A stretch of 64,000 nt of DNA from assembly GCA_018368455.1 (NCBI GenBank), contig JAGZEG010000001.1, positions 256,043 through 320,042 on the forward strand. The letters are read 5' to 3'. Each line of letters opens with the position of its first letter. Position 1 is the first letter of the stretch. A program made the translations under genes and the position numbers. Below are positions 8,438 to 16,549 of this stretch, in pieces. The notes under the pieces are model-generated. The model was given only the letters and a program-made list of their open reading frames with translations, ran no database searches and was not told the origin of the DNA. This DNA is from Coriobacteriia bacterium (GTDB lineage: Bacteria; Actinomycetota; Coriobacteriia; Coriobacteriales; UMGS124).

Positions 8438-8791
8438 ATGGCGACGCTAGACGAGCTCTACAGCACCGTTCTCGCCGACGAGGCCGAGAGGGCGGCCTTC
8501 GCCGAAGCCGCAAAGACCCCCGAGGGCCTGTCCGCCTTCCTGGCCGAGCGTGGCTGCGACGCGACGCCCGAGCAGCTGACGGAGTTCCTGAAGGCAAAGG
8601 CGGCCGAGCAGGGCGAAATCACCGACGCCGAGCTCGACTCGGTGGCAGGCGGCTGCAACAAAAGCGAAGCCATCACCTCGGTCTTAACGTTCGGCGTTGT
8701 ATGCGCTGTCGTTGGTGCCATGAGCGCAGCGCGTAACGACTCGAAGGGTGACAACGGGAAGATTCTCTGCAACACCGATTTATATTATTAA
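8438..8791 (+). CDS. Nif11-like leader RiPP precursor peptide, copy 2
   Basis: A 117-residue paralogue of the gene 31 bases upstream. The leader (1-73, MATLDELYSTVLADEAER, ending ELDSVAGGC) differs from copy 1 at only about nine positions. The core begins NKSEAITSVL and keeps the same plan: Gly/Ala-rich hydrophobic helix with one Cys (TFGVVCAVVGAMSA), an Asn/Asp/Lys/Gly spacer, then GKILCNT and a Tyr-Tyr end. The ribosome-binding region (GAAGGGACGCACC) is also duplicated. The product could be a bacteriocin or signal peptide, but no maturation or immunity gene is adjacent. Confidence 0.85.
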   Translation: MATLDELYSTVLADEAERAAFAEAAKTPEGLSAFLAERGCDATPEQLTEFLKAKAAEQGEITDAELDSVAGGCNKSEAITSVLTFGVVCAVVGAMSAARNDSKGDNGKILCNTDLYY

Positions 8792-8817
8792 TGCAAGCTC
8801 GGGAGATGAGGCAGAGA

Positions 8818-8911
8818 GTGGCAACGCTTGACGCGCTTAGCCGTGGCCATGCGTAGCGTGGCAAGCGACGACATGAAAGGATTCAACGGGGCGCTTCTCT
8901 GCGACTCGTAG
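8818..8911 (+). pseudogene. remnant of a third Nif11-like precursor gene (head joined to tail)
   Basis: GTGGCAACGCTTGACGCGCT (8818-8837) matches the first codons of copies 1 and 2 (MATLDEL becomes VATLDAL), but that frame stops at 8854-8856. From 8849 another frame reads MRSVASDDMKGFNGALLCDS and stop, matching the copy ends (GQILCDT, GKILCNT). About 250 bases of leader and core are missing between head and tail. This looks like an internal deletion with a frameshift. A 20-residue peptide from the 8849 ATG is possible but has no obvious ribosome-binding site. Confidence 0.65.
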
Positions 8912-8935
8912 CAATCCTAGACCCCATCGTCCCTG

Positions 8936-8975
8936 GCCCCCATGCTGCAATACCACGACAGCATGGGGGCTTTTA
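8936..8975 (+). terminator. intrinsic terminator of the RiPP cassette
   Basis: A 12-bp perfect stem (GCCCCCATGCTG, 8936-8947, with 8959-8970), an 11-base loop, then TTTTATT. It closes the transcript that covers both precursor genes and the remnant. Confidence 0.85.
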
Positions 8976-9008
8976 TTCTCTCCAAAGAGAAGGCTAGTAC
9001 GCGACGCA

Positions 9009-9154
9009 GGGCTCGGGCCCTCTGCCCGCCGCGAGATTCCGCAGTGCAACGAGGAGGGGCAGGGGCGCGTTCCCATCTTAAGGAAACGCAACCCCTGCCC
9101 CTCCAGCGTTTCGGTACGAGGACTGCCCGGGCGCCGGGCAGAGGGCCCGAGCCC
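9009..9154. repeat. nested palindrome: 20-bp perfect outer arms around an inner hairpin
   Basis: Arms 9009-9028 and 9135-9154 are perfect inverted repeats of 20 bases. Between them a second hairpin forms from GGAGGGGCAGGGG (9053-9065) and CCCCTGCCCCTCC (9092-9104), extended by GCGTT/AACGC. The right outer arm lies 14 bases from the leuS stop codon. It may end leuS transcription, although there is no T-run. The inner hairpin resembles the one at 17331-17381. Confidence 0.75.
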
Positions 9155-9167
9155 GTGCTGCCAGCGA

Positions 9168-11783
9168 CTACTTCGCCACGATGTTGACCAGCTTGTCAGG
9201 CACCGCGATCACCTTGACGACGCTCTTGCCCTCGAGCCATTTCGCGACGGCCTCGCGTCCTGCGGCCTCGAGCGTCTCGCGGTCGGCGCCGCGCGGCACG
9301 CTGATGCGGGCGCGAAGCTTTCCGCTCACCTGTACGGCCACCTCGACGTCGTCGGCCTTGGCTGCCTCGACGTCAAACGCCGGCCACGCCGCGTTGTACA
9401 CAGAGCCGCTCTGGCCGAGCTGCGCGTGCCACAGCTCCTCAGCCCAGTGCGGGCAGATGGGTGCCAGCGCGCGCACGATGTCGCTTGCGGCCAGGGCGCA
9501 CAGGTTGGCGTCACGGCAAACGCCCGCACCGTCGGGACCGTCGGGGCCCTCCGTTGCGTTCAGGTAGGCGCTCGCCGCGTTCACGAGCTCCATGACAGCG
9601 GAGATGGCCGTGTTGAACTGCTGGCGGTCAAAATCGCGCGTGCACTGGGCTAGCGTGCGATGGATCTCGCGATAGAGCGTCTTGCCTGCCTCGTCGAGTG
9701 TGGCGACGTCGACGGCGGGCGCAGCGTCGGGAGCCTCCAGGGCCGCTGCGCCGGCGCTTCCGGCAAGCAGGCATGCGACGCGCCATGAGCGCTTGAGGAA
9801 ACGGTTGCAGCCCTCAACGGCCTTCGGATCCCAGTCGAAGTCTTTCTCGGGCGGTGCGATGAACAGGATGCTCAGACGCATCGTGTCGGCGCCGTACGGC
9901 TCGATGACCGACGACGGGGGCACGACGTTGCCCTTGGACTTCGACATCGTCTCGCCGTGCTCGTCCTTCACCATGCCCTGGCACAGCAGATTCGTGAACG
10001 GTTCGTCGATGGAGCACAAACCCAGGTCGCGGCAGACCTTCGTCCAGAAGCGCGAGTAGAGCAGGTGCAGGATGGCGTGCTCGATGCCGCCGATGTAGTT
10101 GTCGACGGGCATCCAGTGGTCGACGGCGTCCTTGGAGAAAGGCGCCGTGTCGTTGTGCGGGTCGCAGTAGCGCAGGTAGTACCAGCTCGAGCACGTGAAC
10201 GTGTCCATCGTGTCCGTCTCGCGGCGGGCGGGACGGCCGCACACGGGACACGTCGTCTCGTAAAAGTCGGCGCACTGGGCCAGCGTCTCGCCGGCACCGA
10301 GGTCGAGGTTCTCGGGCAGCGTGACGGGCAGCTGGTCCTCGGGCACGGGCACGATGCCGCAGTGCTCGCAGTGAATGGCGGGGATGGGGTTGCCCCAGTA
10401 GCGCTGGCGCGAGATGAGCCAGTCACGCAGGCGGAACTGGACCGTGCGGTGGCCGGCACCAGACGCCTCGAGGTCGGCGACGATGGCCGCCTCGCCCTCG
10501 GAGTGCTTGCCGCCCGTCATGCCGGTGTACTTGCCGGACTGGACGAGCGTGCCCTCCGTCACCATGGCGCTATCCCAGTCGACAGACGTCACGATGCGCC
10601 CCTGCTCGGCGTGCAGCTGCGGGTAGAGCGGGTCGTCCTCGCCCAGGATGATCGGAATGATCGGCAGGTCATACTTGCGGGCGAACTCAAAGTCGCGCTG
10701 GTCGCCACAGGGCACGGCCATGACGGCGCCCGTGCCGTAGTCGGAGATGACGTAGTCGGCGACCCAGACGGGCACCTTCTCGCCATTGACGGGGTTGATG
10801 ACGTAGCGGCCCGTGAACGCGCCGTGCTTCTCGAGGTCGCCCTGGGCGCGCTCGACGGCCGTGATCTTGGCGCTGCCCTCGATGACCTCGCGCACGCCGG
10901 CCTCATACTGCGTGCCGGCAACGAGGTCGAGCAGGCCCTTGTACTCGGGCGCGAGCAGGAAGAACGAGCAGCCGAACAGCGTGTCCGCGCGCGTCGTGAA
11001 CACGGTGATCTTCGTGTCCGTCGCGTTGCCATCGGCGTCGCACAGCGTGAAGTCGACCTCGGCGCCCTCGGAGCGGCCGATCCAGTTGGCCTGCATCTGC
11101 TTGACGCGCTCGGGCCAGCCCGTCAGCTTGTCGAGGTCGTCAAGCAGCTCCTGGGCGTAGTCGGTGATCTTGAGGTACCACTGCTCGAGGTCGCGCTTCT
11201 CAGGCACGGAGCCGCAGCGCCAGCAGACGCCGTCGGTGACCTGCTCGTTGGCGAGCACCGTCTTGCACGTGGGGCACCAGTTCACCGGACTCTTCTTGCG
11301 GTAGACGAGGCCGCGCTCCCACATCTTCTCGAACAGCCACTGGCCCCACTTGTAGTACGAGGGGTCGCACGTGCGCACGAGGCGGTCATAGTCGTAGGAG
11401 AAGCCCATGCGGCGCATCGTGGCCAGGGCGTTGTCCATGTTCTTGTACGTCCAGGCGCCGGCCTGCGTGTGGTGCTTGATGGCCGCATTCTCGGCAGGCA
11501 GGCCGAACGCGTCGAAGCCCATGGGGTGCAACACGTCGTAGCCGCGCATGCGGGCCTGACGCGCCATGGCGTCGCCGATCGTGTAGTTGCGGGCGTGACC
11601 CATGTGCAGGTCGCCTGAGGGGTATGGGAACATCTCGAGCACGTACTTCTTCGGCTTGGCCGGGTCCTCGTCCGTGGCATAGAGGTTCGTCTCGTCCCAG
11701 ACCTTCTGCCACTTCGTCTCGATCGCCTGCGCGTCGTAGGCCGGGACGCGGCCCTCGGGACGCTCGGTATCGCTCTGCGTCAT
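9168..11783 (-). CDS. leuS: leucyl-tRNA synthetase
   Basis: An 871-residue class I synthetase that charges tRNA-Leu. The HIGH-type motif is PYPSGDLHMGHARNY near residue 55, and KMSKS appears as MSKSKGNVVPP near 605. A zinc-type Cys cluster (CPTCKTVLANEQVTDGVCWRC) lies near 175-195, followed by the CP1 editing domain (about 220-410, with a TTRADTLFG motif). The usual start would be the ATG at 11792, but AGGAGG touches that codon. The ATG three codons later has a nine-base spacing, so I chose 11783. A strong hairpin (11867-11902) separates it from guaB. Confidence 0.96.
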   Translation of the reverse strand: MTQSDTERPEGRVPAYDAQAIETKWQKVWDETNLYATDEDPAKPKKYVLEMFPYPSGDLHMGHARNYTIGDAMARQARMRGYDVLHPMGFDAFGLPAENAAIKHHTQAGAWTYKNMDNALATMRRMGFSYDYDRLVRTCDPSYYKWGQWLFEKMWERGLVYRKKSPVNWCPTCKTVLANEQVTDGVCWRCGSVPEKRDLEQWYLKITDYAQELLDDLDKLTGWPERVKQMQANWIGRSEGAEVDFTLCDADGNATDTKITVFTTRADTLFGCSFFLLAPEYKGLLDLVAGTQYEAGVREVIEGSAKITAVERAQGDLEKHGAFTGRYVINPVNGEKVPVWVADYVISDYGTGAVMAVPCGDQRDFEFARKYDLPIIPIILGEDDPLYPQLHAEQGRIVTSVDWDSAMVTEGTLVQSGKYTGMTGGKHSEGEAAIVADLEASGAGHRTVQFRLRDWLISRQRYWGNPIPAIHCEHCGIVPVPEDQLPVTLPENLDLGAGETLAQCADFYETTCPVCGRPARRETDTMDTFTCSSWYYLRYCDPHNDTAPFSKDAVDHWMPVDNYIGGIEHAILHLLYSRFWTKVCRDLGLCSIDEPFTNLLCQGMVKDEHGETMSKSKGNVVPPSSVIEPYGADTMRLSILFIAPPEKDFDWDPKAVEGCNRFLKRSWRVACLLAGSAGAAALEAPDAAPAVDVATLDEAGKTLYREIHRTLAQCTRDFDRQQFNTAISAVMELVNAASAYLNATEGPDGPDGAGVCRDANLCALAASDIVRALAPICPHWAEELWHAQLGQSGSVYNAAWPAFDVEAAKADDVEVAVQVSGKLRARISVPRGADRETLEAAGREAVAKWLEGKSVVKVIAVPDKLVNIVAK

Positions 11784-11866
11784 GTCTGACATCCTCCTGT
11801 GCGTCGTGCGGTCCTATCGAAGGCGAGATCCTGCGCCCGCTGGACGCCTCGCCTGAGATACGCGAA

Positions 11867-11902
11867 GCGCGGCGGGAGTCCGTGGGGCGTCTCCCGCCGC
11901 GC
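11867..11902 (-). terminator. strong hairpin downstream of guaB
   Basis: A 12-bp perfect GC-rich stem (GCGCGGCGGGAG with CTCCCGCCGCGC) lies between guaB and leuS. On the minus strand only a weak TTCGCGT follows, so this is a factor-assisted terminator or a processing site rather than a textbook terminator. Confidence 0.5.
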
Positions 11903-11959
11903 ATAAACGTGCTGGTTCAGCTGCGAAGCATTGCTTGGGCAGCGCGTCGCAGGCCGCGG

Positions 11960-13483
11960 TTACTCTGCGTTCGTACCCGTGACCGTCTGGTTTGCGTTCT
12001 TGACGACGACGTCATGCGCGCCGCCCTCAACGAGCGACGTGGCGCTGACGAGCGTGATCTTGGCCTTCTCCTGCAGCTCGGGGATCGTGAGCGCGCCGCA
12101 GTTGCACATGGTGGAGCGCACCTTGGCAAGCGAGCCCGCCACACCGTCCTTCAGCGAGCCCGCGTAGGGAACGTAGGAGTCGACGCCCTCGACGAACGAC
12201 ATGGAGCTCTTCTTGCCGCCCAGGTCGTAGCGCTGCCAGTTGCGGGCGCGCGCCGAGCCCTCGCCCCAGTACTCCTTCATGTACGTTCCGTTCACGTTGA
12301 CGCGGCGGCTGTTCGACTCATCGAAGCGAGCGAAGTAGCGGCCGAGCATCATGAAGTCGGCACCCATGGCAAGGGCGAGCGTCATGTGGTAGTCGTGCAC
12401 GATGCCGCCGTCGGAGCACACGGGCACGTAGACGCCCGTCTCCTCGAAGTAGCGATCGCGCTCGGCGCACACGTCGATGAGGGCCGTGGCCTGGCCACGA
12501 CCGATGCCCTTCTGCTCGCGCGTGATGCAGATGGAGCCGCCACCGATGCCGACCTTCACGAAGTCGGCGCCGGCCTCAGCCAGGAAGCGGAAGCCCTCGG
12601 CGTCGACGACGTTGCCGGCACCCACGGGGATGTCCTCGCCGTAGTTGGCGCGAATCCAGTCGAGCGTGCGCTTCTGCCACTCCGAATAGCCCTCGGACGA
12701 GTCGATGCACAGTGCGTCGACGCCGGCCTCGATGAGGGCAGGGACACGCTCGGCGTAGTCGCGCGTGTTGATGCCAGCGCCTACCATGTAGCTCTTGTGC
12801 TTGTCGAGCAGCTCGTTGGGGTTGGCCTTGTGCGAGTCGTAGTCCTTGCGGAACACGAGGTAAAGCAGGCGGCCCTCATCGTCGACGACAGGCAGCGAGT
12901 TGAGCTTGTTGTCCCAGATGATGTCGTTGGCCTCGGACAGGGTGCACGTGGACGGGGCGCAAACGAGCTTCTCGCGCGGCGTCATGAACTCGGAGACCTT
13001 CGTGGAGGGATCCATGCGCGAGACGCGGTAGTCGCGGCTCGTAACGATGCCAACGAGACGCGAGCCGGGCGTGCCGTCGGCCGTGACGGGCATCGTGGAG
13101 TGGCCCGTGCGCTCCTTGAGCTCGAGGACGTCGGCGAGCGTCATGTCGGGCGACAGGTTGGAGTCGCTCTTGACGAAGCCGGCCTTGTAGCTCTTGACCT
13201 CGCGAACCATCGCGGCTTCCTGCTCGGGCGTCTGCGAACCGTAGATGAACGACATGCCGCCCTCAGTGGCCAGAGACACGGCCATGCGCGTGCCGGAAAC
13301 GGCCTGCATGATGGCCGAGACCATCGGGATGTTGAGGGTGATGCGCGGCTCTTCGTCGCGGCGGAACTTCGTGAGCGGCGTCTTGAGGCTCACCCTCTCA
13401 GGGATGCACTCGGAGGAGCTGTATCCCGGAACGAGCAGGTACTCGCTGAACGTGTGCGCAGCCTCGGGGTAGTAGTACGCCAT
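11960..13483 (-). CDS. guaB: IMP dehydrogenase (Tritrichomonas foetus-like type)
   Basis: A 507-residue enzyme that oxidises IMP to XMP, the committed step to GMP. The catalytic Cys319 sits in GIGGGSICITREQKGIGRGQ; common bacterial enzymes have GPGSICTTR here. Two CBS domains occupy about 105-225 (FVKSDSNLSPDMTLADVLEL, FMTPREKLV). The flap and C-terminus (MKEYWGEGSARARNWQRYDL and VEGVDSYVPYAG, then STMCNCGALTIPELQ) closely match what I recall of the T. foetus enzyme, whose gene is thought to be of bacterial origin. It is transcribed alone, divergent from degV. A small hairpin (13518-13525/13532-13539) lies upstream. Confidence 0.96.
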   Translation of the reverse strand: MAYYYPEAAHTFSEYLLVPGYSSSECIPERVSLKTPLTKFRRDEEPRITLNIPMVSAIMQAVSGTRMAVSLATEGGMSFIYGSQTPEQEAAMVREVKSYKAGFVKSDSNLSPDMTLADVLELKERTGHSTMPVTADGTPGSRLVGIVTSRDYRVSRMDPSTKVSEFMTPREKLVCAPSTCTLSEANDIIWDNKLNSLPVVDDEGRLLYLVFRKDYDSHKANPNELLDKHKSYMVGAGINTRDYAERVPALIEAGVDALCIDSSEGYSEWQKRTLDWIRANYGEDIPVGAGNVVDAEGFRFLAEAGADFVKVGIGGGSICITREQKGIGRGQATALIDVCAERDRYFEETGVYVPVCSDGGIVHDYHMTLALAMGADFMMLGRYFARFDESNSRRVNVNGTYMKEYWGEGSARARNWQRYDLGGKKSSMSFVEGVDSYVPYAGSLKDGVAGSLAKVRSTMCNCGALTIPELQEKAKITLVSATSLVEGGAHDVVVKNANQTVTGTNAE

Positions 13484-13708
13484 CTACCGGTTCCTTTCTG
13501 TAGTCACCCTCTCCGACGGTGGGACGGGGACGTCCCACCCCGCGACGACGCTGGGTCACCGTCACGGGGGCATTTGCTGAATTGTATGCGAAGGCAACCG
13601 CCGAACTGCTCGCGATGTTCGCTCTCTTGAAACTGATACAATGCGCACGTCAACACACCTGTTCCACAACTACGCCCCATCCGAGGCAGTTTATCAAGGA
13701 GGCAAGCC

Positions 13709-14608
13709 ATGAGCTTCTCCATCCTGACCGACACGAGCTGCAACCTGCCGACGGAGCTCGTCAAGGAGTATGAGCTCGCGATGATGCCGCTGCGCTATCT
13801 CATCGACGGCCAGGAGTATGCGAGCTTCACCGACGGCGTCCAGGCCGACTTCAGCGCGTTCTATGACAAGCTGCGCTCGGGCAAGGTCGCCACGACGTCG
13901 CTCGCTGATGCCGCCGAGGCCCAGCACCTGGCGCGCGAGCTGCTCGAGCAGGGCGAGGACGTTCTCTACATCGGCTTTTCCTCTGGCCTGTCAGGCACGT
14001 ACGAGCTCGTGTCGCGCGTCTTGGGTGAGCTCGCGGCCGAATACCCCCATCGCAAGCTGCTGTGCGTGGACTCGCTGGCCGCCAGCGCAGGTCAGGGTCT
14101 GCTCATCACGTACGTCGCCCGCATGCGCGAGCAGGGGCACTCCATCGAGGAGTGCTACGCGTGGGCCCTCGAGCACCGCCTGAACATCTGTCACTGGTTC
14201 ACGGTCGATGACCTCATGTTCCTCAAGCGCGGTGGACGTGTCTCGGCCGTGTCCGCCGTGTTCGGCACGGCGCTGGGCATCAAGCCCGTCATGCACGTCG
14301 ACGTGGACGGAACGCTCAAGGTCGTCGACAAGGTGCGCGGCCGCCGCAAGTCCATCTCCGCCCTGCTCGACCATCTCGTGAACTCGACGCCGGTGGAGCC
14401 GTTGTCCCAGCGGCCGATTTACATTTCGCACGGCGACTGCTACGACGACGCCAAGCTGCTGGCCGACATGATCATGGAACGGTGCTCCAACCCGTCCGAC
14501 CCGATGCCATATCCGCTCATCACCTACGTCGATCCCGTCATCGGCGCGCACTCCGGACCGGGTACGCTCGCGCTGTTCTACTACGACGCGGAGGCATCTC
14601 ACCGCTAG
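13709..14608 (+). CDS. DegV-family fatty-acid-binding protein
   Basis: A 299-residue EDD-fold protein. It begins with SILTDTSCNLP (DegV pattern D-[ST]-x-[CS]-[DN]-L), has ATTSLADAAEAQ near 55, YIGFSSGLSGTYE near 90-103 and LKRGGRVSAVSAVFGTALGIKPV near 180. DegV/FakB proteins carry a bound fatty acid and hand it to the kinase FakA; a FakA-like DAK2 protein is encoded at 42953-44584. GGAGG lies eight bases before the ATG, and an intrinsic terminator follows. Confidence 0.9.
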   Translation: MSFSILTDTSCNLPTELVKEYELAMMPLRYLIDGQEYASFTDGVQADFSAFYDKLRSGKVATTSLADAAEAQHLARELLEQGEDVLYIGFSSGLSGTYELVSRVLGELAAEYPHRKLLCVDSLAASAGQGLLITYVARMREQGHSIEECYAWALEHRLNICHWFTVDDLMFLKRGGRVSAVSAVFGTALGIKPVMHVDVDGTLKVVDKVRGRRKSISALLDHLVNSTPVEPLSQRPIYISHGDCYDDAKLLADMIMERCSNPSDPMPYPLITYVDPVIGAHSGPGTLALFYYDAEASHR

Positions 14609-14635
14609 GCCTCGCTCCCCCTGGCACATCTTCCC

Positions 14636-14688
14636 AGGCCGTCAGTCCCCTCGCCTTTCGTCGAGTGTGGGCTGACGGCCTCATTTTT
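14636..14688 (+). terminator. intrinsic terminator after degV
   Basis: A 10-bp stem (AGGCCGTCAG, 14636-14645, with 14672-14681) is followed by CATTTTTG. It isolates degV from the ABC transporter operon. Confidence 0.8.
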
Positions 14689-14841
14689 GTGGCCGCTTGA
14701 ACGGCGAAACGTTTTTTCTGAATGCCGAGTCTATGCATTAGAAAGAAAGATATAGTGCAAATATGCATGTCGGCCGCATTCAGTCGACGTTGCACACGTG
14801 AGTTGGATGTGCCTTGGGGCACTGTTGCGAAGGAGCATTTC

Positions 14842-15699
14842 ATGGTCGTCACTCGTCGTCGTTTCTGCGCTGCCACTGCCGGGCTCGCCGTTGGCCTGCT
14901 TGCGGGCGGCAGCATGGCGTTTGCTTCCGACAAGCCCGCGTTCACCACGGTGGCAGAGGGCGTGCTCACGATGGGCACGAACGCCGCGTTCCCTCCCTAC
15001 GAGTACTATGACGGTGACACGATCATCGGGATCGACGCTGACGTGGCTGCCCTCATCGCCGAGAAGCTCGGCCTGACGCTCGAGATCCAGGACATGGACT
15101 TCGGCTCCATCATCACGGCCGTCCAGACGGGCAAGATCGACATGGGCGTCGCTGGCATGACCGTCAACGACGAGCGCAAGAAGAACGTCAACTTCACGGA
15201 CTCCTACGCCACGGGCATCCAGGTCATCATCGTTCCGGAGGGCTCCGAGATCACCGGCCCTGACTCGCTGGCAGAGAACACCGACTACCTCATCGGCGTG
15301 CAGGAGAATACGACGGGTCACATCTACTGCTCCGACGACTATGGCGAGGATCGCGTCATCCCCTACACGAACGGCGCTACCGCCGTCCAGGCCCTCCTGA
15401 ACGGCAAGGTCGACTGCGTCGTCATCGACAACGAGCCTGCCAAGAACTTCGTGGCCGCCAACCCCGGCCTCAAGATCCTCGACACGGAGTACGTCAAGGA
15501 GGACTACGCCATCGCCGTCAGCAAGGACAACGACGCCCTGCTCGAGGCCATCAACGGTGCCCTCAAGGAGCTCATCGCCGACGGCAGCGTCCAGGAGGTC
15601 CTCGACACGTACATCGGCGACCACGACGGCGAGGCTGCCGGTTCGTCTGTCGCTGACACGAAGGCGTCCTCTGACAGCGCGGCTGCCGACAAGAAGTAA
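14842..15699 (+). CDS. polar amino-acid ABC transporter, substrate-binding protein
   Basis: A 285-residue family 3 extracellular solute-binding protein. The N-terminus (VVTRRRFCAATAGLAVGLLA) is a Tat-type signal with cleavage near AFA-SDK. The mature part has the signature AAFPPYEYYDGDTIIGIDAD (residues about 50-70), DFGSIITAVQTGKIDMGVAGMT and a family-typical NDERKKNVNFTDSY. The start follows AAGGAGC, seven bases upstream; longer in-frame extensions lack a site. The Ala/Ser/Asp-rich tail is low complexity. Permease and ATPase genes follow in one operon. The substrate is probably a polar amino acid (Gln/Arg/Cys type), not resolvable from sequence alone. Confidence 0.92.
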   Translation: MVVTRRRFCAATAGLAVGLLAGGSMAFASDKPAFTTVAEGVLTMGTNAAFPPYEYYDGDTIIGIDADVAALIAEKLGLTLEIQDMDFGSIITAVQTGKIDMGVAGMTVNDERKKNVNFTDSYATGIQVIIVPEGSEITGPDSLAENTDYLIGVQENTTGHIYCSDDYGEDRVIPYTNGATAVQALLNGKVDCVVIDNEPAKNFVAANPGLKILDTEYVKEDYAIAVSKDNDALLEAINGALKELIADGSVQEVLDTYIGDHDGEAAGSSVADTKASSDSAAADKK

Positions 15700-15814
15700 C
15701 GGGCGACTTTCTCCCGTCGCTTCCGGCGGGCTACGTCGTGCGGGATAGGACGAAGGGTCGGGCGGCCGTGAGCTTCGTGGTCACCTGACCCTTTCTTTTG
15801 AAAGGGGTGCGCCT

Positions 15815-16549
15815 GTGGAAGAGTTCATACAGACCATCCAGCAGGGCTTCTACCAGACATTCATCTATCAGGACAACTACACGTACTTCCTGAATGGCAT
15901 CGTCGTCACGCTCGAGGTCGCAGCGCTCGCCTGCATACTCGGCCTCATCCTGGGCGTGCTGGCGGCCATCATCCGATCGGCGCATGACCAGCAGCAGCCC
16001 GGGCGGCGCAAGAACCCCATCCTCGGGTTCTTCAACGCCGTAGCCGTCGTCTACATCACGGTCATCCGCGGCACGCCGACGATGGTACAGCTGCTCATCA
16101 TGTGGTTCGTCGTGTGGGCCTCGGCGCGTGCGACGCAGCCGAACATGATCGCGTGCGCCGTCGTGACATTCGGCCTCAACTCAGGCGCCTACGTGGCCGA
16201 GATCGTGCGCTCGGGCATCATGTCCGTTGACTCGGGCCAGATGGAGGCCGGCCGCTCGCTCGGCCTGTCGTACGCCACGACCATGCGTTGCGTCATCATC
16301 CCCCAGGCGTTCAAGAACATCCTGCCCGCCCTGGGCAACGAAGCGATCACGCTCATGAAGGAGACGTCCATCGTCACGGTCATCGGGCTGAAGGACCTGA
16401 CGAAGGGCGCGATGATCATCCAGGGCAACACGTTCCAGGCGCTCATTCCGTTCGTGGCCATCGCCCTCATCTACCTGGCGCTTGTCATGATCCTATCGTT
16501 CGTGTTCGGCGCCATCGAGAGGAGGCTGCGTCAAAGTGATTACCGTTAA
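15815..16549 (+). CDS. polar amino-acid ABC transporter, permease
   Basis: A 244-residue HisM/GlnP-type integral membrane protein with about five transmembrane helices. It has the EAA-type cytoplasmic loop YVAEIVRSGIMSVDSGQMEA plus GRSLGLSYATTMRCVIIPQA, and the family motif VIRGTPTMVQLLIMWF near residue 85-100. It starts with GTG behind GAAAGGGG. Its end overlaps the ATPase gene by 14 bases, which suggests translational coupling and an equimolar complex. Confidence 0.93.
   Translation: MEEFIQTIQQGFYQTFIYQDNYTYFLNGIVVTLEVAALACILGLILGVLAAIIRSAHDQQQPGRRKNPILGFFNAVAVVYITVIRGTPTMVQLLIMWFVVWASARATQPNMIACAVVTFGLNSGAYVAEIVRSGIMSVDSGQMEAGRSLGLSYATTMRCVIIPQAFKNILPALGNEAITLMKETSIVTVIGLKDLTKGAMIIQGNTFQALIPFVAIALIYLALVMILSFVFGAIERRLRQSDYR

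Noticed and set aside
11793..11866. Possible T-box before leuS
   Set aside because: There is no GGGTGG T-box, specifier loop or terminator with T-run in the leader; only a 7-bp hairpin is seen.
13518..13539. 8-bp hairpin upstream of guaB as a purine riboswitch
   Set aside because: No conserved purine-riboswitch loop sequences are present; it is only a small GC-rich hairpin.
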